Assembly: GCA_040883315.1 (NCBI GenBank)
Contig: JBFLKU010000016.1
Location: forward strand, 62,001-126,000
Source of the DNA: JAFGUF01 sp040883315
GTDB lineage: Bacteria; Bacillota; Clostridia; Christensenellales; UMGS416
Direction of reading: 5' to 3'
Length of the DNA: 64,000 nucleotides
This document shows positions 43,844 to 52,813 of the stretch, in pieces (the first letter of the stretch is position 1; each line of letters starts with the position of its first letter). Below the pieces are notes generated by a model, which was not told where the DNA came from, searched no databases, and saw nothing but the letters and a program-made list of their open reading frames with translations. A program made the translations under genes and the position numbers.

Positions 43844-45298
43844 TTAATCCAATAAAGCATCATAAACTTTTTCAAAAACCGGAACATACATAGCTATAAG
43901 ATTGGCTGCTGCTTCAAAGTTTCCGTTTGGACACGGGCAGTGTCGTTTGTTTGTTAAAAGGATTATTGAAATATTATTTTCTTTGTCAACCAATGTGGCT
44001 GTGCCTGTCCACCCATTATGATAATAGGTTTCATAAGGAGCAAATTTTTTAAACTTTACAGATGCCATGTTGGCATTCCAAAAACCAAGCTGGTATCTTT
44101 CTTTTGTTTGATATGTGGTCATCCAGTTGTTTATAGTCTCTTCCTTATATATTCTAACTCCTCCATATTCGCCTTTATTCAAAAGCACTTGGTTTAGTAC
44201 TGTGAGTCCATATGCGTTAGCAAACAATCCAGCATGCCCAGAAACCTGATCCATGGAGTAAAATGCGTTTTCGTCATGCACTTCGCCCTGTATTGTATAC
44301 TGGCGTATTCCTTCGAAATAAACTGAGCCGTCTCTTGTGTTCCCTAATCTCTCCGTAGCAGCTATGTTTTGCTTTTCTATTCCTATATCCAATGGTCTAT
44401 ATGTGACGTCTTCATCTATTTCTAGCGGCTCATAAATATACTTTCTGGCATATTCATCTATTCTCATCCCCGATGCTTCCTCTACAATCATACCTAATAT
44501 TATATAATCTAGATTATTGTAGTCAAAAGTATTGCCTGGGTCATTATCTAGTGGAATTTGCTTTACATAGTTGTAGACTTCGTCTCTATTCCTCGTTGCA
44601 TAGTCTGCATCTTTATAAAAGTAATAGTCCTTAATATATCCTGCATTGTGGCTAAGAAGCATTCTAACAGTAACGTCGTCCTTTTTCCCGCCGCCATAGT
44701 TCGAAAGATAGTCTTTAACCTTTCCATCTAATGATATAACCCCGTCATCTACAAGCTTCATTATAGAAAAAGTAGTAGCATATATCTTTGAAAGTGATGC
44801 CAAATCAAAAAGCGTATCGTCCTGCATGCTTTCAAATTCGCTCATCAGCTGTTTTCCATCATATTTTTTTGAATAGCCAAACGATTTATGATATACAATA
44901 TGCCCATCTTTTGCCACCATCAATACAACACCCGGGAAACCCCCGTCTATTTGTTTTTGAATGTACTCATCTAATTCATTAAATTTCGCGGAACTGAATC
45001 CGTATTCTTCTGGCTGACTATATGGCATCTCAGCTATGATGAATGGTGTAGGTGAGAGTGTTGGTGTAGGCGTTGAAATAGGCTCCTCGCTTTCTGGCGT
45101 TTGAAAGGCTGTACTATCTGTAGCATCTATATCTATACTGTCTAATCCAGCCTTCAGTGCTGCCTGATTGCTGGATTTGAAACCATCCAAAAACATAAAT
45201 ATAATTAAGGCTAAAATTAAAAAAATCAATAAATATGCCAGAAAGATTGCTGCCCTCTTTGTTTTTTTATAGCGTATGCTGTTTTTATTTTCCTGCAT
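43844..45298 (-). CDS. membrane-anchored serine hydrolase, beta-lactamase class C family
   Basis: A 484-residue penicillin-binding-protein-like hydrolase. It has one transmembrane helix (about 17-38) and a Thr/Pro-rich spacer (about 68-86, with STPTPTLSPTP). The catalytic domain outside the cell has SxxK as Ser168-L-S-Lys171 (DLASLSKIYATTF), a YxN motif in FDYNNLDYIILG, and HNGWTGT as the third box. The family includes esterases, D-amino-acid hydrolases and peptidoglycan-active enzymes, and the true substrate is not clear. It overlaps the upstream uridine kinase gene by one base (TAATG), an arrangement with no obvious biochemical logic. Confidence 0.87.
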   Translation of the reverse strand: MQENKNSIRYKKTKRAAIFLAYLLIFLILALIIFMFLDGFKSSNQAALKAGLDSIDIDATDSTAFQTPESEEPISTPTPTLSPTPFIIAEMPYSQPEEYGFSSAKFNELDEYIQKQIDGGFPGVVLMVAKDGHIVYHKSFGYSKKYDGKQLMSEFESMQDDTLFDLASLSKIYATTFSIMKLVDDGVISLDGKVKDYLSNYGGGKKDDVTVRMLLSHNAGYIKDYYFYKDADYATRNRDEVYNYVKQIPLDNDPGNTFDYNNLDYIILGMIVEEASGMRIDEYARKYIYEPLEIDEDVTYRPLDIGIEKQNIAATERLGNTRDGSVYFEGIRQYTIQGEVHDENAFYSMDQVSGHAGLFANAYGLTVLNQVLLNKGEYGGVRIYKEETINNWMTTYQTKERYQLGFWNANMASVKFKKFAPYETYYHNGWTGTATLVDKENNISIILLTNKRHCPCPNGNFEAAANLIAMYVPVFEKVYDALLD

Positions 45299-45930
45299 TA
45301 GTTCTCTTCTTTCTTCGACTTGTTTATAATGGTTTTCGCTCTATTAATTATTATTCCGTTCGCCACCTCATTATATCCGCCTTCAGGAATAATTATGTCT
45401 GCGTATCTTTTGGATGGCTCAACAAATTCATGATACATAGGCTTAACTGTATTTATATATTGTTCAATAACAGAATCAAGGCTTCTATTTCTTTTCTTTA
45501 CGTCTCTGTTTATTCTTCGTATCAGGCATATATCCGGGTCTGTATCTACGTATATCTTTAAATCCATCAGTTCTCGCAGCTTTGGTTCAGTAAATATCAA
45601 TATGCCTTCTACCAGTATTACAGAACACGGCTTAACATTAATTGTATCTGGCTTTCTCTGATGTTGTGTATAGTCATACTGTGGAATATTTATGCTTTTG
45701 CCTTCTTTTAGCTCCATCAGATGCTTAACAAGCAAATCTGACTCCAAAGAATTTGGATGATCATAGTTTATTTTGCTTCTTTGCTCAAAATCCAGTTCAT
45801 CGTGATTTTTATAATACGAATCGTGGGTTATCAATACGGCATCGTCTCCCAGCGGCTCATGTATCCTGTTTGCTATTGTTGTTTTGCCAGAGCCTGAAGC
45901 TCCCGCTATACCGATAATAATGTCTACCAT
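45298..45930 (-). CDS. udk: uridine kinase
   Basis: A 210-residue pyrimidine-salvage kinase that makes UMP or CMP from uridine or cytidine. The P-loop GASGSGKT is at about 10-17, followed by THDSYYKN, YDHPNSLESDLLVKHL, IPQYDYTQHQRKP and VILVEGILIF. All match bacterial uridine kinases and the length is normal. A promoter with TTGCAC and TAGAAT lies 34 bases upstream. It is the first gene of a two-gene unit with the serine hydrolase. Confidence 0.95.
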   Translation of the reverse strand: MVDIIIGIAGASGSGKTTIANRIHEPLGDDAVLITHDSYYKNHDELDFEQRSKINYDHPNSLESDLLVKHLMELKEGKSINIPQYDYTQHQRKPDTINVKPCSVILVEGILIFTEPKLRELMDLKIYVDTDPDICLIRRINRDVKKRNRSLDSVIEQYINTVKPMYHEFVEPSKRYADIIIPEGGYNEVANGIIINRAKTIINKSKKEEN

Positions 45931-45963
45931 ATTAAACCTCTTATAGATTTTTAATCTTAGACC

Positions 45964-45992
45964 ATTCTATCAAAGTATAATAATTTGTGCAA
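45964..45992 (-). promoter_or_regulatory. candidate sigma-A promoter of udk
   Basis: Minus-strand TTGCAC (45987-45992) and TAGAAT (45964-45969) with a 17-base spacer, 34 bases ahead of the udk start. Confidence 0.55.
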
Positions 45993-46124
45993 TTAAAAAC
46001 TATCTGCTTTTGCATCAATATCATATAATACTTTATACATATTTATTGAGTTCATATTTTGTTTGATTTATTTTAACAATTTGTTGTAATAATAGCAAAT
46101 ACTGCTTTTGTCTGGATAAATAAA

Positions 46125-46160
46125 AAAGGTATACTTCATAAAATACGAAATATACCTTTA
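46125..46160 (-). terminator. intrinsic terminator of the zinc-ribbon gene
   Basis: On the minus strand AAAGGTATA and TATACCTTT pair around a loop that itself contains a short TTCGTA...TATGAA stem, followed by TTTATTT. Confidence 0.7.
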
Positions 46161-46179
46161 TAATAAATTTTAACTAAAA

Positions 46180-46374
46180 TTATGTTTCAACTTCAAATAT
46201 ATTTGAACAATTCGGGCATGTTACTATAAGCTTTCCCTTGTTTTTAGGCAAACGAACGCATCCTTTGCATTTTTTGCACAATGCATATCTATAAAAGTCA
46301 TTTTTTCTAGAATTATAATATATTATTTTGAGACGACAAAAAACTGACTTGCCCCTCTTTCTAAAAAAACTCAT
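46180..46374 (-). CDS. small zinc-ribbon protein, function unknown
   Basis: A protein of about 64 residues with a basic N-terminal half (SFFRKRGKSVFCRLK) and a C-terminal zinc ribbon (CKKCKGCVRLPKNKGKLIVTCPNC, then IFEVET), like the ribbon of MJ0042-type proteins. It is probably a nucleic-acid- or protein-binding adaptor, but nothing more specific can be said. The frame opens at 46392; AAAGGA is correctly spaced for the ATG at 46374. It is a single-gene unit with its own terminator, divergent from the peptidoglycan-binding protein gene. Confidence 0.6.
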   Translation of the reverse strand: MSFFRKRGKSVFCRLKIIYYNSRKNDFYRYALCKKCKGCVRLPKNKGKLIVTCPNCSNIFEVET

Positions 46375-46556
46375 CTGCTGTTCCTTTATCATAAAATTTA
46401 ATAAAGTTAATTTATATCTATATTTATTGTTTGTAACCCTATCTAGTTTTAAATTTTATCAGATTATAAAAGACAGAATTTTAATAATATGTGAATAAAC
46501 TATGAATAAGACATGATTATTTAACAAAATCGATGTTACGTTTTTGTTACGTTCAC

Positions 46557-46585
46557 TTTACATTTTATTTTTTATATGCTATTAT
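46557..46585 (+). promoter_or_regulatory. candidate sigma-A promoter of the peptidoglycan-binding protein gene
   Basis: TTTACA (46557-46562) and TATTAT (46580-46585) with a 17-base spacer, about 48 bases ahead of the chosen start. Two TTACGTT copies lie just upstream (46536-46553). Confidence 0.6.
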
Positions 46586-46633
46586 CGAAACACAAGTACG
46601 CTACGAAGTAGACAAACAAGTGAAGGTATTAAA

Positions 46634-47440
46634 ATGATTTCTATAAAAAAGCTATTAATTATATTTGTATCATTAGTTGTGATTGCTAGTTTTGCATATC
46701 AAATAGATACGGTTAAGGCCGAGAATACAGATGAAGTGGAAGCAACCGAAGAGCCGTTCCTGCTGAAAAAAGGCAGCGAAGGCGATGATGTTATTATGCT
46801 TCAGCTTCGCTTAAGAGACCTAGGGTATTATAATTACAAGATAACAAATTATTTCGGTTCATTTACAGAACAGGCTCTAATCGATTTTCAAAAAGTAAAT
46901 GGGCTTAGCCGCGACGGCGTGCTGGGCGACGATACATATTCTGTAGTTTATTCCAATGATGCAAAAAGAAAGCCTGTTACAGCTGTTGTGAAGCCAACGC
47001 CAAAGCCACAATATGCCGGATCATCCAAGATACCCAAGGCGAATTTAAGAGACTGGTTTTCTTATGTTCTGCCCAGATTCTCACGCGGTGAAACAGTGAA
47101 GGTATATGACGTGAAAACAGGAATATCATATAATATGGTTCGTGTTGGCGGATCTAACCATGCAGACGTAGAGCCGGCAACAGCAGAAGACTGTGCAAAG
47201 CTTTTGGCAACATACGGCGGTGAGTGGAGCTGGGAAAGGCGTCCCGTTGTTGTGCGCCTAGACGGCGAATACATTGCAGCATCTACCAACGGATACCCTC
47301 ACGGATATGAAACAGTAAGTGGAAATGACATGACAGGACAGGTGTGTATACACTTTTTGAATTCCAGAACACATAATGCAAATGCTGTATGTCCGGATCA
47401 TCAGGCATCAGTACAATATGCATATGATGCAACGCATTAA
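46634..47440 (+). CDS. secreted peptidoglycan-binding-domain protein
   Basis: About 268 residues with an export signal (KKLLIIFVSLVVIASFAY). A PG_binding_1 domain follows (about residues 42-100: LLKKGSEGDDVIMLQLRLRD, NYFGSFTEQALIDFQKVNGL, DGVLGDDTYSVVY). After a Pro/Lys linker comes a C-terminal domain of about 125 residues that I cannot place, with conserved-looking NMVRVGGSNHADVEP, MTGQVCIHFLNSRTHN and CPDHQASVQYAY. The His/Cys pattern (VCIHF..S.TH) recalls cell-wall enzymes but is not a clear L,D-transpeptidase signature. The frame opens at 46544; GAAGG lies seven bases before the ATG at 46634 and that start gives the signal peptide. It probably works at the cell wall. Confidence 0.78.
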   Translation: MISIKKLLIIFVSLVVIASFAYQIDTVKAENTDEVEATEEPFLLKKGSEGDDVIMLQLRLRDLGYYNYKITNYFGSFTEQALIDFQKVNGLSRDGVLGDDTYSVVYSNDAKRKPVTAVVKPTPKPQYAGSSKIPKANLRDWFSYVLPRFSRGETVKVYDVKTGISYNMVRVGGSNHADVEPATAEDCAKLLATYGGEWSWERRPVVVRLDGEYIAASTNGYPHGYETVSGNDMTGQVCIHFLNSRTHNANAVCPDHQASVQYAYDATH

Positions 47441-47460
47441 TTAAATATACAGCTTTTGTC

Positions 47461-47489
47461 TTGACAATAAATAATTCATCTGATATAAT
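47461..47489 (+). promoter_or_regulatory. consensus sigma-A promoter of the ilv-leu operon
   Basis: Perfect TTGACA (47461-47466) and perfect TATAAT (47484-47489) with an optimal 17-base spacer, directly ahead of the T-box leader. Confidence 0.92.
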
Positions 47490-47509
47490 GCCTGTAATTT
47501 AATAGAATA

Positions 47510-47770
47510 TAGGCGTCGAAGGAGATGGACTTATATAAGACAATTTCTAGAGAGTCAGCGTTTGGTGGAAGCTGATAGTTGCTTTATTTGTAATCACTCC
47601 CGAGCTGTTCCCTGAACCAAGTAGGGGAAACCGGATAATCCCGTTAAAGATTAATAGCTTGATAGAGCTATGAGTGGTCATATTCCATATGACAAGTTGA
47701 GTGGTACCGCGTAGTAGAAATGAAAATGCATACTGCGTCTCTTCAAATAAGAAGAGGCGCAGTTTTTTAT
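47510..47770 (+). ncRNA. T-box leader (probably tRNA-Ile responsive)
   Basis: The leader shows the T-box hallmarks in order: AGAGAGTC and GGTGGAAGCTG of stem I, the CCCGAGCTG and CCTGAAC region, and the conserved T-box sequence TGAGTGGTACCGCG (47698-47711). An intrinsic terminator follows. Uncharged cognate tRNA would stabilise the antiterminator and allow transcription of ilvN and the genes behind it. The likely specifier codon is ATC (47593-47595, followed by A), that is isoleucine. A CTC (leucine) two bases further is the alternative. The isoleucine reading agrees with cimA in the operon. Confidence 0.93.
47733..47769 (+). terminator. T-box regulated terminator
   Basis: CTGCGTCTCTTC (47733-47744) pairs with GAAGAGGCGCAG (47751-47762) with one G-U pair, followed by TTTTTT (47764-47769). 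This is the terminator competed by the T-box antiterminator. Confidence 0.92.
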
Positions 47771-47799
47771 TTATATGAAAATATATAGCGAGGTGCATT

Positions 47800-48285
47800 A
47801 TGAAAAGGATTATTTCTTTTTTGGTAGTCAATGAAATAGGAGTGCTTAACAGGGTTTCCGGCCTGCTTAGCAAAAGGGGCTTTAATGTGGACAGCATTAC
47901 TGCTGGTGTGACAGAGGATGAATCTCTGACACGAATTACACTGATGATTGACGCCAATGACAGCGTGGTAGAGCAAATGATTAAGCAGCTAGATAAGCTT
48001 CTGGTTGTAAAATCAATTAAGGAACTATTTGAAGACGAATCAACAGTACGTGAACTAGCACTGATAAAGATTAATACAGACGAATGCAATAACAAAGAAT
48101 TTCTAGATGATATCACAGACCATAAAGGCGTGGTTGTGGATATGGGGGAAAATACCTCTACTGTCCAGTTCTTTGGTTCATATGAATATATCAATTCATG
48201 TGTTGCATATCTGCAGAAGTACAACATAGTAGAAATGGCTAGAACTGGCATTGTGGCACTAGAGAGCGGCGACAAAAGACTATAG
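47800..48285 (+). CDS. ilvN: acetolactate synthase small (regulatory) subunit
   Basis: A 161-residue regulatory subunit with an N-terminal ACT domain (FLVVNEIGVLNRVSGLLSKRGFNVDSITAG) that binds the feedback amino acid, commonly valine. A second alpha/beta domain contacts the catalytic subunit. The sequence is complete and of normal length. GAGGTG precedes the ATG. It is the first gene after the T-box, whereas the catalytic subunit ilvB is the last gene of the operon, six genes downstream. Separation of the two subunits within one operon is unusual, since they are most often adjacent. Confidence 0.95.
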   Translation: MKRIISFLVVNEIGVLNRVSGLLSKRGFNVDSITAGVTEDESLTRITLMIDANDSVVEQMIKQLDKLLVVKSIKELFEDESTVRELALIKINTDECNNKEFLDDITDHKGVVVDMGENTSTVQFFGSYEYINSCVAYLQKYNIVEMARTGIVALESGDKRL

Positions 48286-48296
48286 GAGAATAGTAT

Positions 48297-49865
48297 ATGA
48301 AAAAAATACAGATTTTCGACTCCACCCTTCGAGATGGAGCACAGGCAAGGGGAATAAACTATTCTCTTGCTGATAAAATACACGTCCTAAAGCTGCTTGA
48401 TAGCTTCGGCATAGACTACATTGAGGCAGGTAACCCTGCATCAAACCCAAAAGAGCGAGAATTCTTTAACTTGGCTGCTGATATAAAGCTTTCACATGCT
48501 AAGCTAGTAGCATTTGGAAGCACTAGGCGCAAAAATGCCAAGGCAGAAGAAGACGCAGGAGTGCAGGCATTGCTTTCTGCCAATACAGACACCGTGTCTA
48601 TTTTCGGCAAAACATGGGATTTGCACGTTACCGAAGTGCTAAACACCACTTTAGAAGAAAACCTGAATATGATATACGATACAATTAACTTCTTCAAGCA
48701 AAAAGGAAAAGAAGTGGTATTTGATGCAGAACACTATTTTGATGGCTACAAGGCTAATCCCGAATACGCTATTAAAGTGCTTCAGACAGCAGAGAGTGCA
48801 GGAGCCGACTGCCTGGTTCTTTGTGATACAAACGGCGGCACAATGGTATGCGAAATGAGAAGTGCCGTGAAAAAAGTGGCAGAATCCGTTAAGGCAGATA
48901 TCGGAATACACACACATAATGACAGTGAGCTTGCAGTTGCCAATTCCTTGATAGCCGTTGAAGAAGGTGCAGTGCACGTGCAGGGAACATTAATCGGCTT
49001 TGGTGAGCGATGCGGAAACGCAAGGCTTAGCTCCATCATTCCGAATCTAGAGCTGAAAATGGGATACAAATGCCTTCCTGATGGAAAGCTAAACGAAATC
49101 TACGATGTATGCCGTCAGCTTGCGGAATTTACAAATCTGGTTTTTGATGAAACGCTGGCTTATGTAGGACAAAATGCATTTTCTCACAAGGGCGGAATGC
49201 ACATTGACGGGCTTAAAAAGGCAAAAGGCTCATTTGAGCATATCGAGCCAGCTTTGGTAGGCAATAGCCGCGAATTCCTGCTATCTGAGGTAGCTGGAAG
49301 ATCTGCAATGGCATCCAAGCTGGAAAACGACTACCCAGATGTAGCAAAAGACAAGAAAAAAGTGGCTGAACTTATGAACAAGCTAAAGGAGCTGGAAAAC
49401 GAAGGTGTCAGCTTCGAAGGAGCAGAAAGCTCATTTAAGATATTTATACTAAAGGAGCTGCGTCTTCACAAAGCAATGTTCAATCTGATTCACTTTAAGG
49501 TATTCGACGAGCCGACCCATCACAATACATTCGGTGCATATGCCGTAGTGAAAGTGGACGTGAACGGACAAACCAGAATGACAGCTGCTGACGGCAACGG
49601 CCCTGTAAACGCTCTGGACAAGGCACTTCGTGAAGCATTGGGAGAATTTTACCCAGAGCTTATGGATGTAGTATTAACAGACTATAAAGTTAGAGTTTTG
49701 GAAACAAACCATGCCACAGGTGCTACAGTTCGTGTTATAATAGAAAGCAGTGACGGCAAAGATACATGGCGCACTGTAGGCGTATCAACAGACGTAATAG
49801 AAGCGAGTTTATTGGCATTAATAGACTCCATTGACTATAAATTATTAGAAAACGAGGTACAATAA
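48297..49865 (+). CDS. cimA: citramalate synthase
   Basis: A 522-residue member of the homocitrate/isopropylmalate synthase family. It has a TIM-barrel start IFDSTLRDGAQARGINYSLADKI, metal-binding HTHNDSELAVANSLIAVEEG, GFGERCGNARLSSIIPNLELKMG and a C-terminal regulatory LeuA-like dimer domain. The GIDYIEAGNPASNPKEREFF block and overall length fit CimA rather than LeuA. It condenses pyruvate with acetyl-CoA to (R)-citramalate, which LeuCD and LeuB then turn into 2-oxobutyrate, a threonine-independent route to isoleucine. Its neighbours leuC, leuD and leuB are exactly those needed. AGGAG eight bases upstream supports the start. Confidence 0.9.
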   Translation: MKKIQIFDSTLRDGAQARGINYSLADKIHVLKLLDSFGIDYIEAGNPASNPKEREFFNLAADIKLSHAKLVAFGSTRRKNAKAEEDAGVQALLSANTDTVSIFGKTWDLHVTEVLNTTLEENLNMIYDTINFFKQKGKEVVFDAEHYFDGYKANPEYAIKVLQTAESAGADCLVLCDTNGGTMVCEMRSAVKKVAESVKADIGIHTHNDSELAVANSLIAVEEGAVHVQGTLIGFGERCGNARLSSIIPNLELKMGYKCLPDGKLNEIYDVCRQLAEFTNLVFDETLAYVGQNAFSHKGGMHIDGLKKAKGSFEHIEPALVGNSREFLLSEVAGRSAMASKLENDYPDVAKDKKKVAELMNKLKELENEGVSFEGAESSFKIFILKELRLHKAMFNLIHFKVFDEPTHHNTFGAYAVVKVDVNGQTRMTAADGNGPVNALDKALREALGEFYPELMDVVLTDYKVRVLETNHATGATVRVIIESSDGKDTWRTVGVSTDVIEASLLALIDSIDYKLLENEVQ

Positions 49866-49867
49866 CT

Positions 49868-51127
49868 ATGGGAATGACTATGACCCAAAAGATTTTGGCA
49901 AATGGAAGCGGACTAGAAAAAGTAGAGGCTGGGCAGTTTATAAACTGCAATCTAAATCTTGTACTAGGAAATGACATCACCACACCTGTAGCTATAAAGG
50001 AATTTAACAAGATGAATTTAGAAGGCGTCTTCGACAAATCCAAAGTAGCTATAGTGCCTGATCACTTCACTCCTAATAGGGATATTGACAGTGCTCAGCA
50101 ATGTAAATGCATCAGAGAATTTGCACTTGACAAAGACCTAGAGAACTATTTTGAAATAGGCGAAGTAGGAATTGAGCATGCACTACTGCCTGAAAAGGGA
50201 TTGGTTGTGGCAGGAGATGTAATAATCGGTGCAGACTCCCACACATGCACATATGGTGCACTGGGTGCATTCTCCACAGGTATTGGATCTACAGACATGG
50301 CAGCGGGAATGGCAACAGGCAAATGCTGGTTCAAGGTGCCATCTGCTATCAAATTTAACTTAACAGGAAAATTCCAAAAGCATGTATCAGGAAAAGATTT
50401 AATCCTGCATATCATCGGAATGATTGGCGTAGACGGAGCACTATACAAATCAATGGAATTCGCAGGTGAAGGTGTATCTACACTGACAATGGATGATAGA
50501 TTTACAATTGCAAACATGGCAATAGAAGCCGGTGCAAAAAACGGCATATTCCCTGTTGATGAGAAAACACTGGAATATATAAAAGATCACTCAGAAAGAG
50601 AGCCAAAAGTATTTGCGGCAGATGATGATGCAGAGTATGACCAAGTTATAAATATCGATTTGTCTACTGTTCCTCTAACTGTTGCTAAGCCTCATCTTCC
50701 TGAAAATACAGAAGCTGTTGATACAATGGAAAAGGTGTATATCGACCAGGCAGTCATAGGCTCATGCACCAACGGCAGAATTTCTGACCTAAAGGTTGCC
50801 GCTGATATTTTAAGAGGCAAAAAGGTGAAAAAAGGTGTTAGGGTAATTATATTCCCGGGAACACAAAAAATATATCTGGAAGCCATGGAAAAGGGATACT
50901 TTAAAGATATGATAGAGGCAGGCTGCGTAGTGTCTGCACCTACATGCGGCCCATGTCTTGGCGGACATATGGGCGTTTTGGCAGCTGGTGAAGTGGCAGT
51001 ATCCACCACCAACCGCAATTTTATTGGACGCATGGGACATGTTGAATCCAAGGTATATCTGGCCAGCCCTGCAGTTGCTGCAGCAAGTGCTATAGCAGGA
51101 TATATCACAACACCAGATAAAATATAG
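49868..51127 (+). CDS. leuC: 3-isopropylmalate/(R)-citramalate dehydratase large subunit
   Basis: A 419-residue aconitase-family large subunit. The three cluster cysteines are visible in IGSCTNGR and APTCGPCLGGH, together with the substrate-site GADSHTCTYGALGAFSTGIGSTD. The sequence is of the short, archaeal/clostridial LeuC type, which acts on isopropylmalate and often also on citramalate. It starts two bases after the cimA stop with GAGGT upstream, and leuD follows after 12 bases. In this operon, with cimA but no leuA, its main job is likely citramalate to 3-methylmalate; leucine synthesis could also use it if leuA is elsewhere. Confidence 0.94.
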   Translation: MGMTMTQKILANGSGLEKVEAGQFINCNLNLVLGNDITTPVAIKEFNKMNLEGVFDKSKVAIVPDHFTPNRDIDSAQQCKCIREFALDKDLENYFEIGEVGIEHALLPEKGLVVAGDVIIGADSHTCTYGALGAFSTGIGSTDMAAGMATGKCWFKVPSAIKFNLTGKFQKHVSGKDLILHIIGMIGVDGALYKSMEFAGEGVSTLTMDDRFTIANMAIEAGAKNGIFPVDEKTLEYIKDHSEREPKVFAADDDAEYDQVINIDLSTVPLTVAKPHLPENTEAVDTMEKVYIDQAVIGSCTNGRISDLKVAADILRGKKVKKGVRVIIFPGTQKIYLEAMEKGYFKDMIEAGCVVSAPTCGPCLGGHMGVLAAGEVAVSTTNRNFIGRMGHVESKVYLASPAVAAASAIAGYITTPDKI

Positions 51128-51139
51128 GAGAATATAAAA

Positions 51140-51625
51140 ATGAAATTACAAGGTAAAGTTTTTAAATATGGAGACCATATAGATACAGACGTTATTATCC
51201 CTGCACAATACTTGACCACAGCAGACCCACTGGAGCTGGCAAAAAACTGCATGAGTGATATCGACAAAAGCTTCGCAAAGGAAGTAGCTGAAGGGGATAT
51301 AATAGTTGGCGGCATCAATTTTGGCTGCGGCTCATCCAGAGAGCATGCGCCTCTTGCCATCAAAGGCAGCGGCGTCAGCTGCGTAATAGCCAAGAGCTTT
51401 GCAAGAATATTTTTCCGCAATGCTATAAACATAGGGCTTCCAATATTGGAGTGTGAAGATGCTGTAAACGATGCTGAAAAAGGTGACGTCATAGAGGTGG
51501 ACACAACTAAAGGCATTATCGTAAACAAAACCAAAAACAAAGAATACAGCACACAGCCATTCCCAGAGTTCTTGCAGACTATCATCAACTCAGGCGGCTT
51601 GATAAACTCTATAAAGGAAGGTTAA
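51140..51625 (+). CDS. leuD: 3-isopropylmalate/(R)-citramalate dehydratase small subunit
   Basis: A 161-residue swivel-domain subunit that completes the LeuC active site. Typical stretches are FKYGDHIDTDVIIPAQYL, GGINFGCGSSREHAPLAIK and VIAKSFARIFFRNAINIGLPILE. It is of normal length for the short LeuD type. AGGAG lies upstream of the ATG, leuC ends 12 bases before it and leuB begins six bases after, so it is a tightly packed operon member. Confidence 0.95.
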   Translation: MKLQGKVFKYGDHIDTDVIIPAQYLTTADPLELAKNCMSDIDKSFAKEVAEGDIIVGGINFGCGSSREHAPLAIKGSGVSCVIAKSFARIFFRNAINIGLPILECEDAVNDAEKGDVIEVDTTKGIIVNKTKNKEYSTQPFPEFLQTIINSGGLINSIKEG

Positions 51626-51631
51626 GATAAG

Positions 51632-52699
51632 ATGAAAACATTTAAAATAGCCGTACTAGGTGGTGACGGAATAGGCCCTGAGGTAGTTGAGGGAGCAGTT
51701 GCTGTGATGGAGCATATAGCAAGCAAAAGCGATTTCTCATTTGAGTTCAAAAATTATTTAGCTGGCGGATGCGCAATAGATGCAGTAAACGACCCAATGC
51801 CACAGGAAACAATAGACGGATGCAAAGTATCAGACTCTGTTTTGCTTGGTGCAGTAGGCGGCGAAAAATGGGATACACTTCCCAGCCATCTTCGCCCTGA
51901 GACAGGATTGCTTCGCATAAGAGCAGAGCTAGGCCTTTTTGCAAATCTACGTCCTGCGCAGCTTTTCAAGGAATTAGCTGATGCATGTCCTCTGAAACCT
52001 CGCCTAATAGAAAACGGCCTTGATGTGCTGGTTGTACGCGAGCTGACAGGCGGAATATATTTCGGTGAAAAAGGCAGAGATGATAAATCAGGATACGATA
52101 CATTAAAATATTCTGACTATGAAATAATAAGAATAGCAAAAGTTGCATTTGATGTAGCCATGAAACGCAATAAAAATCTTGTAAGTGTAGACAAAGCAAA
52201 TGTTTTGGAATCATCTAGAGTATGGCGCAAATACGTGGAAGAAGTGGCAACAGAATATCCAGAAGTAAAGCAGACAAACATGTATGTAGACAATGCAGCT
52301 ATGCAACTGGTTCGCTACCCTAGCCAATTTGACGTGATAGTAACAGGCAATATGTTTGGTGATATCCTATCTGATGAAGCTGCTATGATAACAGGCTCTA
52401 TAGGAATGCTGCCATCTGCCAGCCTTGGCGAAGGCTCATTCGGGCTGTACGAGCCGGTACACGGCTCTGCACCAGATATCGCAGGCAAAGGCATAGCAAA
52501 CCCAATAGCTACTATAATGTCTGTAGCCATGATGTTTAGATATTCTCTTGATTTATTAAAAGAAGCCGACATGATAGAGGCTGCTGTTGCAAAAACAATA
52601 GCACAGGGTGCTAGAACAGCTGATATCGCAGTAGAAGGCGAAAAAGTATTATCAACAAAGGAAATGACTAAGCGCATTATAGAAAACCTAAGTGCATAA
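51632..52699 (+). CDS. leuB: 3-isopropylmalate/3-methylmalate dehydrogenase
   Basis: A 355-residue NAD-dependent beta-decarboxylating dehydrogenase. Diagnostic segments are VLGGDGIGPEVVEGAV, LLGAVGGEKWDTLPSHLRPETGLLRIR, RELTGGIYFGEKGR, the metal/substrate site NMFGDILSDEAAMITGSIGMLPSASLG, and the cofactor-site EPVHGSAPDIAGKGIANPIA. With citramalate-derived 3-methylmalate it yields 2-oxobutyrate; with isopropylmalate it yields the leucine precursor. It ends a close-packed block; ilvD follows only after a 128-base gap with hairpins. Confidence 0.96.
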   Translation: MKTFKIAVLGGDGIGPEVVEGAVAVMEHIASKSDFSFEFKNYLAGGCAIDAVNDPMPQETIDGCKVSDSVLLGAVGGEKWDTLPSHLRPETGLLRIRAELGLFANLRPAQLFKELADACPLKPRLIENGLDVLVVRELTGGIYFGEKGRDDKSGYDTLKYSDYEIIRIAKVAFDVAMKRNKNLVSVDKANVLESSRVWRKYVEEVATEYPEVKQTNMYVDNAAMQLVRYPSQFDVIVTGNMFGDILSDEAAMITGSIGMLPSASLGEGSFGLYEPVHGSAPDIAGKGIANPIATIMSVAMMFRYSLDLLKEADMIEAAVAKTIAQGARTADIAVEGEKVLSTKEMTKRIIENLSA

Positions 52700-52741
52700 T
52701 GAACATTTCCATTAGGTAGGCTAAATAAATAGACCAATAAG

Positions 52742-52813
52742 GAAACAGTTTGCTCTAATCTCATTTTGTTTACTGCACTGTTTCTCAACACTCACAGCTG
52801 GACAAACCAGCTG
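52742..52813 (+). other. structured intercistronic region between leuB and ilvD
   Basis: Two inverted repeats lie in this gap. GAAACAGT (52742-52749) pairs with ACTGTTTC (52777-52784). CAGCTGG (52795-52801) pairs with CCAGCTG (52807-52813), just before the ilvD ribosome site. Neither has a T-run, so they are more likely processing or stability elements, or influence ilvD translation, than terminators. Confidence 0.55.

Noticed and set aside
47547..48383. 278-codon minus-strand frame over the T-box and ilvN
   Set aside because: It is antisense to a clear T-box leader and to ilvN, which both have strong independent support.
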